Assembly (NCBI GenBank): GCA_947097635.1
Contig: CAMURW010000127.1
Location: 1-5,219, forward strand
DNA: 5,219 nt
Reading direction: 5' to 3'
Origin: an uncultured Bacteroidales bacterium
Lineage (GTDB): Bacteria > Bacteroidota > Bacteroidia > Bacteroidales > P3
In this document: positions 4,422-5,219 of the stretch, piece after piece
How positions within the stretch are numbered: position 1 is the stretch's first letter
Layout: each line of letters starts with the position of its first letter
The notes under the pieces: model-generated
Told to the model about the DNA's origin: nothing
What the model saw: only the letters and a program-made list of their open reading frames with translations
Database searches by the model: none
Made by a program: the position numbers and the translations under genes

Positions 4422-5219
4422 ATGCAAATAAAGATAACTTTCCCCGACGGTGGTGTGCGGCAGTACGAGCAAGGTGTTACCCCCCTGGATGTAGCTAAGA
4501 GCATCAGCGAAGGTTTGGCACGCAACGTACTTTGTGCCAAGGTGAACGGCAAAGTGACCGAACTTTACAATCCCATCAACGAAGATGCCGTTCTGCAGCT
4601 TCTCACTTGGGACGACGAAGAGGGCAAGGAAACTTTCTGGCACACCAGTGCACACTTGCTGGCCGATGCCATCGAGTTGCTGTACCCCGGCGTGAAGTTC
4701 GGCTTTGGCCCAGCCATAGAGAATGGCTTCTACTACGACATTGACTTCTTGGACTATCAGGTCTCCAGCGAGGATTTTCTCAAGATTGAGAAGAAAATGA
4801 TGGAACTGGTGCAGGCCAGAACCCCAATACGCCGTCGCGATGTGACTAAGGCCGAGGCACTAGCCTACTTCGAGAAGAAAGGTGATCCCTATAAACTGGA
4901 GCATGTCCACGACCTCGCCGACGGCACCATCAGCTTCTACGACAGCGGCACCTTTACCGATTTATGCCGCGGGCCACACCTTACCGACTTTGGCCCCATC
5001 AAGGCAGTGAAGCTCATCAACCTGGCCGGTGCTTACTGGCGTGGAGACGAACACAACAAACAGTTAACACGCGTGTACGGCATCTCATTCCCCAAAAAGA
5101 AGATGCTGGAAGAATACCTGGTGATGCTGGAAGAAGCCAAGAAGCGTGACCACCGCAAGTTGGGCAAGGAACTGGAGTTGTTCGTGTTCAGCGACATGGT
5201 GGGCAAAGGCCTTCCCATC
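4422..5219 (+). CDS. thrS: Threonyl-tRNA synthetase, N-terminal 266 residues (cut by window end)
   Basis: The enzyme charges tRNA-Thr with threonine in the cytoplasm and removes mischarged serine. Residues about 1-62 form the TGS domain (MQIKITFPDGG, then LARNVLCAKVNG). Residues about 65-225 form the editing domain. It has the zinc-binding-like HxxxH site as HTSAHLL (H74 and H78) and the partner motif CRGPH (C182 and H186), each of which matches the E. coli positions to within one residue. ENGFYYD and LAGAYWRGDEHNKQLTRVYG are further family signatures. From about 240 the linker KKRDHRKLGKELELFVF leads into the class II catalytic core, which lies beyond the window. Full-length ThrS is about 640-650 residues. 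The start ATG has no Shine-Dalgarno but gives the expected N-terminus. Nothing appears damaged in the part seen. In many bacteria infC, rpmI and rplT follow. Confidence 0.97.
   Translation, partial: MQIKITFPDGGVRQYEQGVTPLDVAKSISEGLARNVLCAKVNGKVTELYNPINEDAVLQLLTWDDEEGKETFWHTSAHLLADAIELLYPGVKFGFGPAIENGFYYDIDFLDYQVSSEDFLKIEKKMMELVQARTPIRRRDVTKAEALAYFEKKGDPYKLEHVHDLADGTISFYDSGTFTDLCRGPHLTDFGPIKAVKLINLAGAYWRGDEHNKQLTRVYGISFPKKKMLEEYLVMLEEAKKRDHRKLGKELELFVFSDMVGKGLPI

Noticed and set aside
4278..4655. Minus-strand frame of 125 codons over the thrS start
   Set aside because: It is antisense to the conserved TGS domain and the thrS leader, so it is a shadow.

Overview
The window looks like a chromosomal segment of a Bacteroidota genome, most likely Prevotella or a close relative. 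This rests on TAnnTTTG-type -7 promoter elements before the tRNA, thrS and the phosphate transporter, on starts without Shine-Dalgarno sequences, and on the protein sequences themselves. I could run no database search, so the taxonomic and family calls come from recognition only.

Left part (1-577): a GC-rich block with inverted repeats (about 1-135) is followed by what reads as a small two-helix membrane protein broken by a one-base frameshift (188-399). The next 178 bases hold only short palindromes.

Minus strand (578-2351): a Na+/phosphate cotransporter family protein with a fused C-terminal PhoU-like domain, about 591 residues when restored. It is split into two overlapping frames by a lesion at a GCGCGC tract (1581-1586). 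The N-terminal frame carries both QSSSA repeats, and the C-terminal frame carries the last membrane segments and the PhoU-like helices.

Divergent intergenic region (2352-2529): a Bacteroidota-type -7 element reads towards the transporter. Behind it lie an 11-bp palindrome and four head-to-tail 11-bp units (2439-2482), arranged much like binding sites of OmpR/PhoB-family regulators. This is the most interesting regulatory signal in the window.

Plus strand (2530-3429): a small protein built from the PurL (FGAM synthase) linker and the AIR-synthase C-terminal fold. It has neither the ATP-binding half nor the recognisable catalytic motifs, so it looks like a non-catalytic PurL-like protein of unknown role.

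Right part: tRNA-Val(GAC) (3718-3792) has its own promoter and is followed by two terminator-like hairpins that share an identical 34-bp 3' arm and T-rich tail (3844-3877 and 3911-3944). A decayed, frameshifted coding remnant (3940-4193) ends in a strong hairpin. thrS (threonyl-tRNA synthetase) then starts at 4422 from its own promoter and runs off the window end after 266 codons.

The transporter and PurL-like gene share a divergent control region. The tRNA and thrS are separate housekeeping units. Three apparent one-frame lesions in 5.2 kb mean that sequencing error should be ruled out before decay is assumed.
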